DNA of 64,000 nt from Chenopodium formosanum (GCA_024500155.1 CM044872.1:50659460-50723459); one strand, 5' to 3'; positions 21,961 to 31,599 are shown, numbered from the stretch's first letter. The notes: generated from the sequence alone by a model not told the origin. Numbers and translations are program-made.

Positions 21961-22338
21961 TCACTTGAAAAGTCCTTTAGCCATACCCATCAAACCACCA
22001 CCACTAGACTCCTTCTTGTCACCACTCTCCGGCACCGCCGACTCTGCCTTCTTTTCACCACCCTCCACCGCAGCAGCACCGTGTTCGCCATGAAGGTTAT
22101 GGAGATAACCTTCCGCCTTACCAACATATTGTCCAACACCGCTATTATCGTCGAGTTTACCATACGTCTTAGCGGCTTCTAGAACATCTTCAGCAGCTTC
22201 CGAGACCTTAGCCTTGTCGATCTTATCAGTCTGGTTGGAGCAGGCAAACTGTGCCGCCTCGGCTACGGTCTTGGCGCTTCCCATCAGATCGGATGTGGAT
22301 GATGGTGCACTGTGGGTATTAGTAGCTTCTTCAGCCAT
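21961..22338 (-). CDS. Nodulin-related-protein-1-like protein (paralogue C)
   Basis: Single-exon gene for 125 residues. ATG 22338 is chosen because it gives MAEEATN, matching MAEET of paralogue B; the frame remains open upstream without another ATG. It has the most complete compact family architecture: helix-prone DLMGSAKTVAEAAQ (18-30), TDKIDKAKVSEAAEDVLEAAK (37-57), YGKL..GVGQYVGKAEGYLH (59-80), an acidic/Gly linker with one EGGEKKAES unit, and the tail LMGMAKGLFK. No signal peptide or membrane segment. Upstream are a TTTAAA-type core promoter around 22470, an evening element, a GGGCCC box and ACCGAC. A stress-response role as for Arabidopsis NRP1 is inference. Confidence 0.85.
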   Translation of the reverse strand: MAEEATNTHSAPSSTSDLMGSAKTVAEAAQFACSNQTDKIDKAKVSEAAEDVLEAAKTYGKLDDNSGVGQYVGKAEGYLHNLHGEHGAAAVEGGEKKAESAVPESGDKKESSGGGLMGMAKGLFK

Positions 22339-22516
22339 AATGAACAAAATATGAATGAGAAAATTAGATAAAGTTGACTAAGTTTTAGAGAATGAATGAA
22401 CCTTTTTTTTTTTTTTTTTTTGGCTGTTTGTTTGTTTGGTTTATGGGATGTTAGAAAATAGTAGGGGATTTAAAGGGGTTAAGGAATGTGGAGTATAGTG
22501 GATAAATGTATGATTG

Positions 22517-22525
22517 AGATATTTT
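22517..22525 (-). promoter_or_regulatory. Evening element upstream of NRP-like C
   Basis: AAAATATCT on the gene strand, 179 bp upstream of the ATG, in a block (ATGTATGATTGAGATATTTT) shared with gene A. Confidence 0.5.
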
Positions 22526-22557
22526 TTTTTGGAAAAATTATGGTGGTGTTTAAAATA

Positions 22558-22596
22558 GGGCCCATATTTGAATTGCTTTGCCAAGTCGTTACCGAC
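22558..22596. promoter_or_regulatory. GGGCCCAT box and ACCGAC core upstream of NRP-like C
   Basis: GGGCCCAT at 22558-22565 after GGTGGTGTTTAAAATA, and ACCGAC at 22591-22596 (DRE core RCCGAC). Same order as in A and B; the DRE base is A rather than G. Confidence 0.5.
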
Positions 22597-22679
22597 ACAA
22601 CCATAAGTTTAATGCAATTACGTATACAACCTTTGATATTAAAGTGCTACGTGCCTTTTTCTTCTTGAACCTTCTAACG

Positions 22680-23235
22680 ACGTACTGTTTACTCATAAGA
22701 GGTGAGAGGGACTGAGGCTATTCCTTGGACAATTCGAAGGAAAGTATGTATCAATGTATGTGATTATGTGAATGTTGTGGCCATGTCATTGCATGCGTAG
22801 ATATTACTCTCTCCGCTTATTTAACTGTTACTTCATACAATTTAATTGACATATAGCTAATTTTAAAAGGTACTCCGTAGTTTAAATGACTACTGACTTT
22901 GTGAGTAGAAAGTTAATATGGAGTAGTTAATTGAAAGGTATACAAGAGTAGATGTACAATAAGAATGCAGTGATTTGTACAAAAGTAGAAAAAAATACAA
23001 CTTTAATACTTTTAAAAAAAAAAAAAAAAAAGGTCAATTACAATAGGTGTAACATTTTTTTTAAAAAAAAAATTACAAGGATTGGAGTAGTTATTAGTTA
23101 AGATTGTCATCATCGAAGTATTTATAATTGATATTACTCATTACATTTAGGTTATTGTTAGTCAAACTATTTCTGAATATCCCTAATTCTTATCCAAATT
23201 AAATCATACATAGCCATATTTTGGGAAGCTCATTA
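22680..23235. other. Intergenic DNA
   Basis: No gene or clear element recognised; AT-rich with short poly-A runs. Confidence 0.4.
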
Positions 23236-23238
23236 ATA

Positions 23239-23695
23239 CAAGGATTTTTTGTCAGAAAATACCTAATAAACCCCATAATTTGTGACAAAATTACCTAATA
23301 AAAAAATGTTGTAAGAAACTAGTACCTAATAAGGTAAATTAATGTTGTAATAGACTACCTCTATCTAGATATCCATTGTTGCCAACCTTTCCAGCGTTGA
23401 CCCACCAAAAATTGCCTTCGAAACTGCTTGCTTTGGGGATGGAGACTTGGAGGGTGGATTCTGCTTGGTGGAGGCAATTTTAAGCAAGTTGTATTGATTT
23501 TGGGGATAAAAGTGAGTGATTTTGAAGGTGTTTTATGGTGGGTCAACGTCGAAAAACTAGGTCAATGGTGGAAATTCGACCAAATGTAGATTTTTTTTAC
23601 AACATTTTACCTTTTAGGCAGTTTTAACATTTTTTTATTAAGTAGTTTTTTACAAATTCTAGATTTTATTAGGTAATTTTTGACAAAAAAAAATC
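23239..23695. mobile_element. Inverted-repeat element, about 0.46 kb
   Basis: The left arm AAGGATTTTTTGTCAGAAAA with TACCTAATAAA is mirrored on the right by TTATTAGGTAATTTTTGACA and ..AAATCCTT. A second inner pair (AAAATGTTGTAA / TTACAACATTTTACC) extends the arms. No target duplication could be fixed. No coding content beyond chance. Confidence 0.55.
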
Positions 23696-23720
23696 CTTAA
23701 TGTAATTCAGCTTTTTCTGG

Positions 23721-24311
23721 TAATTTTGTCAACAACTATCATTTAAATGACCGCTTTTGGAAACAACTACCGTTTAAATTTTTTTTAAAAAAAATCTCCA
23801 CAAAAACACAAAAACTTTGAGTAGTACTACCACATTTTGTTTTTCTAGCAAGAATCTCTGTTTCAGGGGCGTATTTTATAAAATTTCCCGCCAAAATAAC
23901 CAAATTAAGTGACAATATTGGTCTAAATTTACCCTAAATTTGGTAATACACATCAATTGCCCTAAATTCCCCAATTTTACAAAACCCTAATTCAATTTTT
24001 TGCTTATGAACCCTAAGTTTAATAATCAATTGAGAAATTAAAACATTTACAATACGAAATTAAAGACAATTTATATGTAATTATGTTAGGCTACTGAATT
24101 CCCTTGTTTTCTCTACCGCAATTGATTGAGCTCTTATAAATTAAGCACCCTCAACCGAAGTTTCTTGCCGGAAAATTAATTTTAGTAGTGCTACTCAAAG
24201 TTTTTGTGTGTTTTGTGGTAGTTGTTTCAAAAAATAAAAAAAAATAAAAAAAATTAAATGGTAGTTGTTCTCAAAAGTGAACATTTTAATGGTAGTTGTT
24301 GGCAAAATTTT
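23721..24311. mobile_element. Second inverted-repeat element, about 0.59 kb
   Basis: Left arm AATTTTGTCAACAACTATCA with CAACTACCGTTTAAA and AAAAACTTTGAGTAGTACTA. The right arm holds the near inverse (TAGTAGTGCTACTCAAAGTT, TTAAATGGTAGTTGTT, GGTAGTTGTTGGCAAAATT). The arms exceed 100 bp with indels. The middle is non-coding. It lies directly next to the element ending at about 23695. Confidence 0.6.
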
Positions 24312-24504
24312 CGATTTTTTTTAAGTCTATCTTCATTATTCCCGAAAATTAATTGAAATAACAAATGATAATCAATTATGAATTGTGATTACAAGTATCA
24401 CATATTTTTTAAATTTTATAATTCAAGTAAATTAATTGACATTTATTCTTAAGACTAAAATTCTTATAAGCCTTGTTAATAGCCTCATATCTGTGTGTAA
24501 AGGT

Positions 24505-24765
24505 GGGCACGGGCCGTGCCGGCACGCGGGCGGCACGGCACGGCACGGGCACGGTGGCGGCACGGCACGGCGCGGCGGCCTACCTGTAGGCCGTGGGCCG
24601 TGCCGTGAACAAAATTCCTGGGTCTGGCACGGGCACGGCCCGTGGCACGGCGGGTGGCACGGTGGCCGGCACGTGGGCCGGCACGGTGGCACGACCCGCC
24701 GGCACGGCACGTGGCACGGCCCGGCACGAAGCCAGGCATGGCCCGACACGGCACGGCCCGTGCCT
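24505..24765. repeat. Left subterminal GGCACG array of the hAT element
   Basis: About 260 bp dominated by GGCACG, CGGCACGG and the inverted CCGTGCC, in otherwise AT-rich DNA. Matching sequence occurs at the right end. Clustered subterminal hexamers are known transposase-binding regions in Ac/hAT elements; the role here is inferred. Confidence 0.8.
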
Positions 24766-24852
24766 TATGGCCGTTGGAAAGTAGCCGTTTATGGCCGTTT
24801 TCCAACAGCTATAAACGGCTACTTTTCCACCCAATTTCCCACCCAAATCCCC

Positions 24853-24860
24853 TATAAATA
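24853..24860 (+). promoter_or_regulatory. Candidate TATA box of the hAT transposase gene
   Basis: TATAAATA in the context CCCCTATAAATACC, about 0.7 kb upstream of the first coding ATG and followed by a CT-rich leader typical of plant 5' UTRs. Confidence 0.45.
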
Positions 24861-25225
24861 CCTCATATTTTCCTCCAAAATTTTCACAATTCATCAACTC
24901 ATCTCTTCTCTCTTATTCTCTAATTTTCTTACTCCCAAATTCTCAATTCTCAAATTCCTACAAATCATACAATCTTCCTCTCTTTTGTGAAAAGAAAAAA
25001 AAATTCCTACTCTCTTATAAATTTTACATTTTTACTATTATTACTTTTATTAGTCTACTACCCAAAAAAAAAAAAAAAAAAAATTGTTATATTTACATTC
25101 GGGAAATTAAATATTCGGGAAATTATAAGTTCGAGAAATTATAAATTTGGGAAAGCATTGAAGCGTCATTGTAAGATCTAAATCAACTTTATTTTAATTT
25201 GTTATTGTTATTGTTATTATTATTG

Positions 25226-25269
<44 letters not shown>

Positions 25270-25656
25270 GTATTCTTGGAACTACTTAATTATATAAAAA
25301 CTACTTTCTATTTTAATTGTGGGTTATTTGGATTGTTGAAATCTGTCTAAGGCGGGATTTGGGCTCTGGACAACGTCGATCCTAACCTCTCCTACCTGGG
25401 ATCTCATTGATCCAAGTAATCTACTATTATTATAATTATTTTTGAAAATTTAATTTATATAAAAACTACTTACTAATTAATTCTCATTGATCTCATTGTT
25501 GTTAATTGTTACTTTGTTATTGTTAGTTGTGTTATTATTATTAATTAATCATGGCATCAAACCAGAACGTTTCCTCCTCCTCTAGAAAAGCCAAGTCAAA
25601 ACGTAGGAAATCACCAAACCCAAACACTTCAATGTCTATGCCCCCCCCCTCCTAAC

Positions 25657-27894
25657 ATGCCCTTTCCCTCTTCTAACATGCCCTTTCCAAACACTTCCAC
25701 CCCTTTCTTTCATCCCCAAAACACGGGAGGGCAAGAACAAATGGATGATATGGCTCCTTGGACCCAATTTCAACAAACCCAATTTCAACAAACCCAATTT
25801 CAACAATATGAATTTCCTTTTCCTCATCCTCCTCCTCCTTCCCAAGGTAGCCAAACACAAGCCTCCGGGTCGAGTGAACCATCCACCCAAAATCCTAACA
25901 TATTAGAGTGGTGTACCGAAGAGGATTTTGCTCAAACCAAAAGAAAGAGTGAATGTTGGGCACATTATCAATTAAGTAAAGATGGAAAAAAATGCAAGTG
26001 TCGGACTTGTGGTAAAATTTTCTCGGCCGATACCAAGGGAGGGACGGGACACCTTACTAGACATACAAAAAAATGTGGTGGACCATCTAGTGATCCAACC
26101 CAACCTAAAATTTCTCAATTCCATCCACAAGGTTTCATTTACAATTACGAGAGAGATAGGGATGAACTTGGGAGAATGATTGTACATGCAGAACAACCTT
26201 TTGTTTTCGCCGAAAATGATGCCTTCAACAACTATATTAACCGAGCACTACAACCAAAACACAAAAAAATCTCCCGAAAAACCGTTCGATCTGCTGCCAT
26301 GAAGACTTATCTAGAGTACAAATTGAAATTAGTAAATGAATTAGCTAATCTTCCTAGTAGAGTTTCTTTAACCGCCGATGCATGGGATGGTGGGTACGGA
26401 CTTCACTATTTATGTGTTACTTGTCATTGGTTAGATAATGAGTGGATGTTACAAAAACGCATCATTCATTTCAAAATGCTTGAATACCCTCATACCGGTT
26501 TTAACATTTCACATCATTTAATGGAAGCTATTGATGCATATAGTCTTAGGGATAAAATCATGTCTATGACTTTCGATAATGCAACTTTTATGACATATAG
26601 TGCGAATTTGGTCAAATCCCAATTGAACGATGTTATATTAGATGGAGATGCACTTCATGTTAGATGCATTTGTCATGTTCTTAACTTGTGTGTGAAGGAT
26701 GGAACACAAGCAATTGGTCCATTTTATCACAAAATAAGGAATGCTATTTGCACTATTAATAGCTCTAACATGAGATATCAAGAATGGAAAGGTTTTTGCA
26801 GGCAACAACGGATAAAAACCATAAAAATAGCACCGGATTGTCCAACTAGGTGGAACTCCACCTATGAAATGTTGAGTCGGGCAATCGAGTACAAGGTTCA
26901 TTTAACACTTTTTTATAATATGAAATTTCCACAAAATGCTTTACTTGAAGATGATTGGGCTAATTGTGAAATATATATGCAGTTTTTACAATTACTATAT
27001 GGTATGACACATTGTTTTTCTTTTGTATATAATCCTTGTGCTCATTCTTTTCTTAGCAATGCATGTTTACTTGCACAACTTTTTGCGGAACACCGATCAC
27101 AACATGTTTATCGTGGATATCTTCCATCCATGGAGGATAAATGGCGTAAATATTACACCGATATTCCTATAATTTATATTTTTGCTTCTATTTTAGATCC
27201 TAGACAAAAATATGATGGCACCTTTTTATTAATTGATATTTATTATAGTAACATGAATTTTGAAGATGATGTTGAAACTTTTAAGAATAAGGTGACGGAT
27301 GAGTTTTTTAATTTATATAATGTTTATGAAAGTAAATATGGAACCGTGTCTCGATTTGCCCCTTCTCAAACATCCAAAAATGTAAGTAAACGGGCCAAAG
27401 GTTTATTTGCACAAGCTGCTAACTTGATGTCTAAGTATTCAGGTACAGAATCATCATCATCTAGGAGAACACAAAGCGATGTTTCGGAGTTGCAAATGTA
27501 CTTAAGTTACGACTTCATGAAAGGCATGGACGATGAAGAGAAGTTTGGCCTCGACATCCTCGATTGGTGGAAATCACAAGCCGTGAAACATCCAATTTTG
27601 TCGGCAATGGCTCGTGATATTTTTGCTATCCAAGTCTCCTCCGTTGCTTTCGAAAGAGCTTTTAGTGCGTCGGGAAGAGTTCTAGACGATAGAAGAACAA
27701 GACTAAAACACGAAACACTTGAAATGTGTGTTTGCTTCAAGGATTGGTTGGATGCCGAAACTCGTTCTCAAGATCGTACTTATGCACAAAACGACGACGA
27801 TGAAGGAACGCCGACTTCTTTTAGTTCTCATACTTCTCAATCCACTCAATTGGCGGATGAACTTGAACCTCTAGGAGACGAAGACGACCAATAA
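25657..27894 (+). CDS. hAT transposase with BED zinc finger
   Basis: 745 residues uninterrupted from ATG 25657. Order: Pro/Gln-rich N-terminus with TQFQQ repeats (36-50); a BED zinc finger at 98-140 (CRTCG .. HLTRH); the RNase H-like catalytic region with LTADAWDGGYG, MTFDNATF and RCICHVLNLC; a TRWNSTYEML segment; and the C-terminal hAT dimerisation domain at about 612-690 with WWKSQAVKHPIL and SSVAFERAFSASGR. It resembles RICESLEEPER/ZBED-type transposases. An ATG at 25551 opens a different frame encoding a basic Lys/Arg-rich start (RKAKSKRR) that ends at TAA 25653-25655 after a run of nine C (25641-25649). A one-base length change in that run would place it in frame, so the native N-terminus may have been lost by a slippage mutation, or the run may be a sequencing error. 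Confidence 0.9.
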   Translation: MPFPSSNMPFPNTSTPFFHPQNTGGQEQMDDMAPWTQFQQTQFQQTQFQQYEFPFPHPPPPSQGSQTQASGSSEPSTQNPNILEWCTEEDFAQTKRKSECWAHYQLSKDGKKCKCRTCGKIFSADTKGGTGHLTRHTKKCGGPSSDPTQPKISQFHPQGFIYNYERDRDELGRMIVHAEQPFVFAENDAFNNYINRALQPKHKKISRKTVRSAAMKTYLEYKLKLVNELANLPSRVSLTADAWDGGYGLHYLCVTCHWLDNEWMLQKRIIHFKMLEYPHTGFNISHHLMEAIDAYSLRDKIMSMTFDNATFMTYSANLVKSQLNDVILDGDALHVRCICHVLNLCVKDGTQAIGPFYHKIRNAICTINSSNMRYQEWKGFCRQQRIKTIKIAPDCPTRWNSTYEMLSRAIEYKVHLTLFYNMKFPQNALLEDDWANCEIYMQFLQLLYGMTHCFSFVYNPCAHSFLSNACLLAQLFAEHRSQHVYRGYLPSMEDKWRKYYTDIPIIYIFASILDPRQKYDGTFLLIDIYYSNMNFEDDVETFKNKVTDEFFNLYNVYESKYGTVSRFAPSQTSKNVSKRAKGLFAQAANLMSKYSGTESSSSRRTQSDVSELQMYLSYDFMKGMDDEEKFGLDILDWWKSQAVKHPILSAMARDIFAIQVSSVAFERAFSASGRVLDDRRTRLKHETLEMCVCFKDWLDAETRSQDRTYAQNDDDEGTPTSFSSHTSQSTQLADELEPLGDEDDQ

Positions 27895-28213
27895 TAATTA
27901 CATGATTACATATTTACATTATACACTATTGTATTCTTTTTGTATTATCGAACTTCGTATTCCGTATAATAAATGAAGTTATTCAATATTCATACACTAT
28001 TGTACGATTTTTAATTATCATTACTTATTTTGTAATTTTGTATTATTGAATTATCGTACATTCGTACCGGCTACCGTCATATAATAAAATAAGTTATTCT
28101 TCAATTTTTTGTGTTTTCGGATTATCGCACTCGTATTTTTTTTATTATATGCATTTTTGTTTTTAATTCGTTTTTTTTTAACATTTATTTTTTTAAAAAA
28201 AAAAAAAATTAAG

Positions 28214-28350
28214 GTAGGCACAGTTTGGCCCGCGGCACGGCCCGCTAGGCACGTGGGCCGTGCCGTGCCGTGGGCTGGGGTGTGCCAATTTCAGGCACGG
28301 CCCGCCGCGGAGCCGGCACGGCACGGCCCCCACCCCGGCACGGCCAGGAG
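28214..28350. repeat. Right subterminal GGCACG/CGTGCC array of the hAT element
   Basis: About 135 bp with repeated GGCACGGCCCG, GTGCCGTGCC and CGGCACGG words mirroring the left array. It precedes the right terminal repeat. Confidence 0.8.
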
Positions 28351-28368
28351 CCCATGTTTATCTGTGTG

Positions 28369-29390
28369 CTTGCTTTACTCTTTATCTTTGGCTTTAAAGA
28401 GACCCATCCTGAAACATGCCACGATACCATCTCGCAATTTGAGTACATTTTGTCACAGTCCCTCATGAATAATTTACCTAAGCCCATGCTTAGTGCCCAC
28501 CATCCACCAATCACGGACCTTATCAGTCGACTCACGATTATGATTTTTCACTTATAATATATTCACGGGTATATTGTCTTGCTGTGTTACTTTTGTAAAG
28601 TTGCATTCGAGTACATCTTATGAGCATGAACCAATTTGATGGTTCATAGTCTTCATACACATTGTAAATAATTATAAAATGTTCAAGTTTATAAACAAGC
28701 AATTTTATTTGTGGAAATGAACGAGAAATTAAATGAGATGTTCAAGTCCAATTCGTTTATTAATCATCATTGAGGATAAGGAAATTGAATTATTCCTAAT
28801 AGTGTAGCCATGTAGCCTGTAGGGATTCACTTACTGTAATCAATTTTTAACTTCGGATAAAATTTCATGATTTCATCTACTATATTTTTTCCTCAACCCA
28901 CTAGTAAAAGAGAGCACACTATGAACATTCACAGTTGCTACGAAAGAGCAAGGGTCAATTGCATTTCACTCGTCTATTTAATTACTGTATTTGTCAACGA
29001 CGACGAAATTGATATTTAGATAGGCTATTGCAAACATCAATGAAAAACTACTCCACAACTAAATGTGTCCCAATTGCCTTATTTAGTCCTAGGCTTGTGT
29101 AGGTTTGATTTGTGATCCAAAATAAACCCAAGGCCCAATTGACGTCATCCTATTGTCAACATTAACAACAATAATAAGCCTCAATCTCAATTTGACCAAG
29201 AAAATAATCATACAAAGTAATTATATGCTCCATCCTAAGATAAATACACCGAAAATTATTTCAAAACGTAGCACATTCATCAATCCTACAATTGAAACTA
29301 TATAAGATGTATATAGTAAAATAATACTTCGATCCGATGGTACTCTATAATATACTGTATATACAACATTGTCCACCCAGAATCACTTAT
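28369..29390. other. Intergenic DNA
   Basis: No gene recognised. Positions 28369-28560 form one open frame but without a known domain. The rest is AT-rich; the final 200 bp is likely the 3' flank of NRP-like D. Confidence 0.4.
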
Positions 29391-29394
29391 AACA

Positions 29395-29955
29395 TCATTT
29401 CTTTAGAATTCCTTGAGCCATTTTCAAATAATCTCCATACCCTCCTCCACCTCCACTATTTGAATGTCCATGATGATCACCATCCCCACCTTTTTTAGCA
29501 CCATCTTTCTTTGCTCCACCATCATTACTTGAATGTCCATGATCATCATCTTTCTTCAAAAACCCTTGAGCCATCTTCACATACTCCCCATACCCACCAC
29601 CGCCGCCGCCACCACTTGAAGAATGCCCGTGCTCTTTCCCACCTCCTTCGACGTGTGACCCACAATGCACGGTAGAGGAGGTGGAGTTACTAGAAGAATG
29701 ATAATTATGAAGGTAATCCTCAGCCTTGTCTAGGACTTTTCCATAGCTTTTGTCCTCCAATTTGCCATACTTTTTGGCAGCTCCTAGAAGGTCAGCCGCG
29801 GCTTCAGCAACTTCATCCTTGTTAATCTTGTCATTCTCTTGACCAAATGAGGATTTCGCCGAAGCAGCTATCACCTTGGCGCTAGACATTATATCTGCAT
29901 GGGAAGCCGGGGTTTGCTTAGTGTTGCTTTTGGTGGTTGACCGTTCTTCTTCCAT
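29395..29955 (-). CDS. Nodulin-related-protein-1-like protein with two tail motifs (paralogue D)
   Basis: Single-exon gene for 186 residues. ATG 29955 (MEEERS) is the first ATG of the frame. The core is DIMSSAKVIAASAK (21-34), DKINKDEVAEAAADLLGAAK (42-61) and YGKLEDKSYGKVLDKAEDYL (63-82). After a Ser/Gly/His-rich linker the motif YGEYVKMAQGFLKK (122-135) appears, followed by a Lys/Asp/Gly/His segment and a second copy YGDYLKMAQGILKK (173-186). Genes A-C have only one short tail of this sort. Its 186 residues are close to what I recall for Arabidopsis NRP1. It is hydrophilic with no targeting signal. The upstream region lacks the DRE/GGGCCC module; a near evening element (CAAATATCT) is at about 30158-30166. 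Confidence 0.85.
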   Translation of the reverse strand: MEEERSTTKSNTKQTPASHADIMSSAKVIAASAKSSFGQENDKINKDEVAEAAADLLGAAKKYGKLEDKSYGKVLDKAEDYLHNYHSSSNSTSSTVHCGSHVEGGGKEHGHSSSGGGGGGGYGEYVKMAQGFLKKDDDHGHSSNDGGAKKDGAKKGGDGDHHGHSNSGGGGGYGDYLKMAQGILKK

Positions 29956-30830
29956 TATTTTAGCTATGTGCACTTGATATAATTCGGATTAGTCTTGGTT
30001 GTTTAGATTACGGAGTATAATTTGGAGAGGAATTAAAAATGAAAAAAGTTTGAGGCAAGGAAGAAACATGGATTATAAAACAACCTGATTTTTCTAATGA
30101 TTATTGATCTTCGATGAAGGGTGGTTAAGAGAGATTTTAGCTGATTTTAAGCGTTTTTAGATATTTGACTTAGCCAAAATACTTTAATTAGTACTATTAA
30201 ATTCTAATATTATTGTCCCCTCATAGAGCTGTAGAAGGACATGCATTGTAAAATCTTAAGGTATCATATGGAAAGGAGAGTATAGAGGGCTAAAATCTTA
30301 TAAGAAGCCGAATGAGCATACTTTATAGGCTTATAACATTACATTTCTACTGAGTTTTGAATATCATTCATCTCACTTGATCATACAATACAAGTAATAC
30401 ACATATATACTTCGTACTCTGTAGTATACAAATAGATTGATCGTGCTTGATAAGATCATAATATCGTAAACCCTCAATTTGTCAAACCTTCTGGGTGCCA
30501 CAAATTAAATATACAAATATAATAAAAAAAATTATTTCACGTTTGACCAAGAACCGATCAAAATTCCTCATTTTCTCGTCTTTATAAGCCAATTCACAAA
30601 ATTATTGTACTAGAGCAAATGAAAGGAATTGGTCAATCGGAATACAACTTCAATTCTAGTTGCTCAAGATTACAAGCATAATTCTTCGCATAAGCTAAAC
30701 TTAGAAATAACAAAGTACAAAATTAATCAAGTAATTAACATTCATACAATAACCATACTCATAATCCAATACAACAAGTCAGTATGTAACACAATTTCAA
30801 ACAACATTAACCCAAAACATCAAATTAATT
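29956..30830. other. Intergenic region between NRP-like D and E
   Basis: Carries the upstream region of D and the 3' flank of E. No other gene seen. A plus-strand open frame over the end of E is its antisense shadow. Confidence 0.5.
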
Positions 30831-30832
30831 AC

Positions 30833-31561
30833 TCAATGTTTCTTCATAAACCCTTGAGCCAATTTGATATAATCTCCAGCACCGCCACTTCCACCACTAG
30901 AATGACCCGTTCCACCGCCTTCGCCGCCATGATCCTGTTTCTTATTCAACAACCCTTGAGCCAACTTAATATAATCCCCAGCACCACCACTACTAGAATG
31001 TCCCGATCCACCGCCCTCGCCGCCATGATCTTGCTTCTTATTCAACAACCCTTGCGCCAACTTCACATACTCCCCATACCCCCCACCACTTCCACCACCA
31101 CCACCACCACCACTTCCGCCGGAATTACCACCGGAATGACCATGACCATAACCATGGCCGTACTTCCCTTCACCGCCGTCGTGGGGCTCTCCGTACCCGG
31201 AGGAATGCGCGGTGGTTGAAGAGGTATACGATGAGGAATGAGATTGAGTTTGAGAAGAAGAAGCTGATGAGTTATATTTGTGAAGATAAGTTTCAGCCTT
31301 ACCAACGTATTTACCGTAACTCTTCTCATCGAGTTTACCGTAATGTTTGGCGGCGCCGAGGAGGTTACCGGCGGCTCCGGCGACTTTAGCTTTATCAATC
31401 TTTTCGGTGTCGTGGGCTAAAGCCGATTTAGCTGCGTCTGCCATGAGTTTGGCGCTTGCCACGAGTTCTGATGTGCTGGGGGTGTGACCCTGACCCGGAA
31501 CTTGGCCCGGACCCGAGTGGGGTTTGGTGGGTTTGCCTCTGGTGTAGTAATCGTCTTCCAT
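30833..31561 (-). CDS. Nodulin-related-protein-1-like protein with three tail motifs (paralogue E)
   Basis: Single-exon gene for 242 residues, starting at ATG 31561 (MEDDYYTRGK), the first ATG of the frame. The core is ELVASAKLMADAAK (32-45), TEKIDKAKV (52-60), NLLGAAKHYGKLDEKSYGKY (66-85) and VGKAETYLHKY (86-96). A Ser/Thr-rich stretch and a Gly/His-rich region (129-161) follow. Then come three copies of the tail motif: YGEYVKLAQGLLNKK (162-176), GDYIKLAQGLLNKK (195-208) and GDYIKLAQGFMKK (229-241), spaced by HGGEGGGxGHSS linkers. The latter units are near-identical at DNA level, indicating recent internal duplication. No signal peptide. The promoter differs from A-C. The family role is stress-related by inference from NRP1. 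Confidence 0.87.
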   Translation of the reverse strand: MEDDYYTRGKPTKPHSGPGQVPGQGHTPSTSELVASAKLMADAAKSALAHDTEKIDKAKVAGAAGNLLGAAKHYGKLDEKSYGKYVGKAETYLHKYNSSASSSQTQSHSSSYTSSTTAHSSGYGEPHDGGEGKYGHGYGHGHSGGNSGGSGGGGGGGSGGGYGEYVKLAQGLLNKKQDHGGEGGGSGHSSSGGAGDYIKLAQGLLNKKQDHGGEGGGTGHSSGGSGGAGDYIKLAQGFMKKH

Positions 31562-31599
31562 TGTTTTGGATCTGAGATGGGGTTTTGGAAATTGAATAG

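Larger units (their letters stand above)
24498..28360 (+). mobile_element. Complete hAT transposon with transposase (3,863 bp)
   Basis: Flanked by a perfect 8-bp direct repeat TCTGTGTG (24490-24497 and 28361-28368). Terminal inverted repeats are TAAAGGTGGGCACGGGCCGT at the left and its imperfect inverse at the right (reading inward TAAACATGGGCTCCTGGCCG). Inside both ends, dense GC-rich arrays of GGCACG/CGTGCC occupy about 24505-24765 and 28220-28348. A promoter, one long transposase frame and a short 3' UTR lie between. The structure is that of a potentially mobile or recently mobile element. Confidence 0.93.

Noticed and set aside
24432..24990. Several overlapping open frames rich in Arg, Gly, His, Pro and Cys
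   Set aside because: They arise from the GGCACG repeat array of the hAT end, which lacks stops in most frames. Not real proteins.
30629..31219. Plus-strand 196-codon open frame with Thr runs
   Set aside because: Antisense of the Gly/Ser repeats of NRP-like E.
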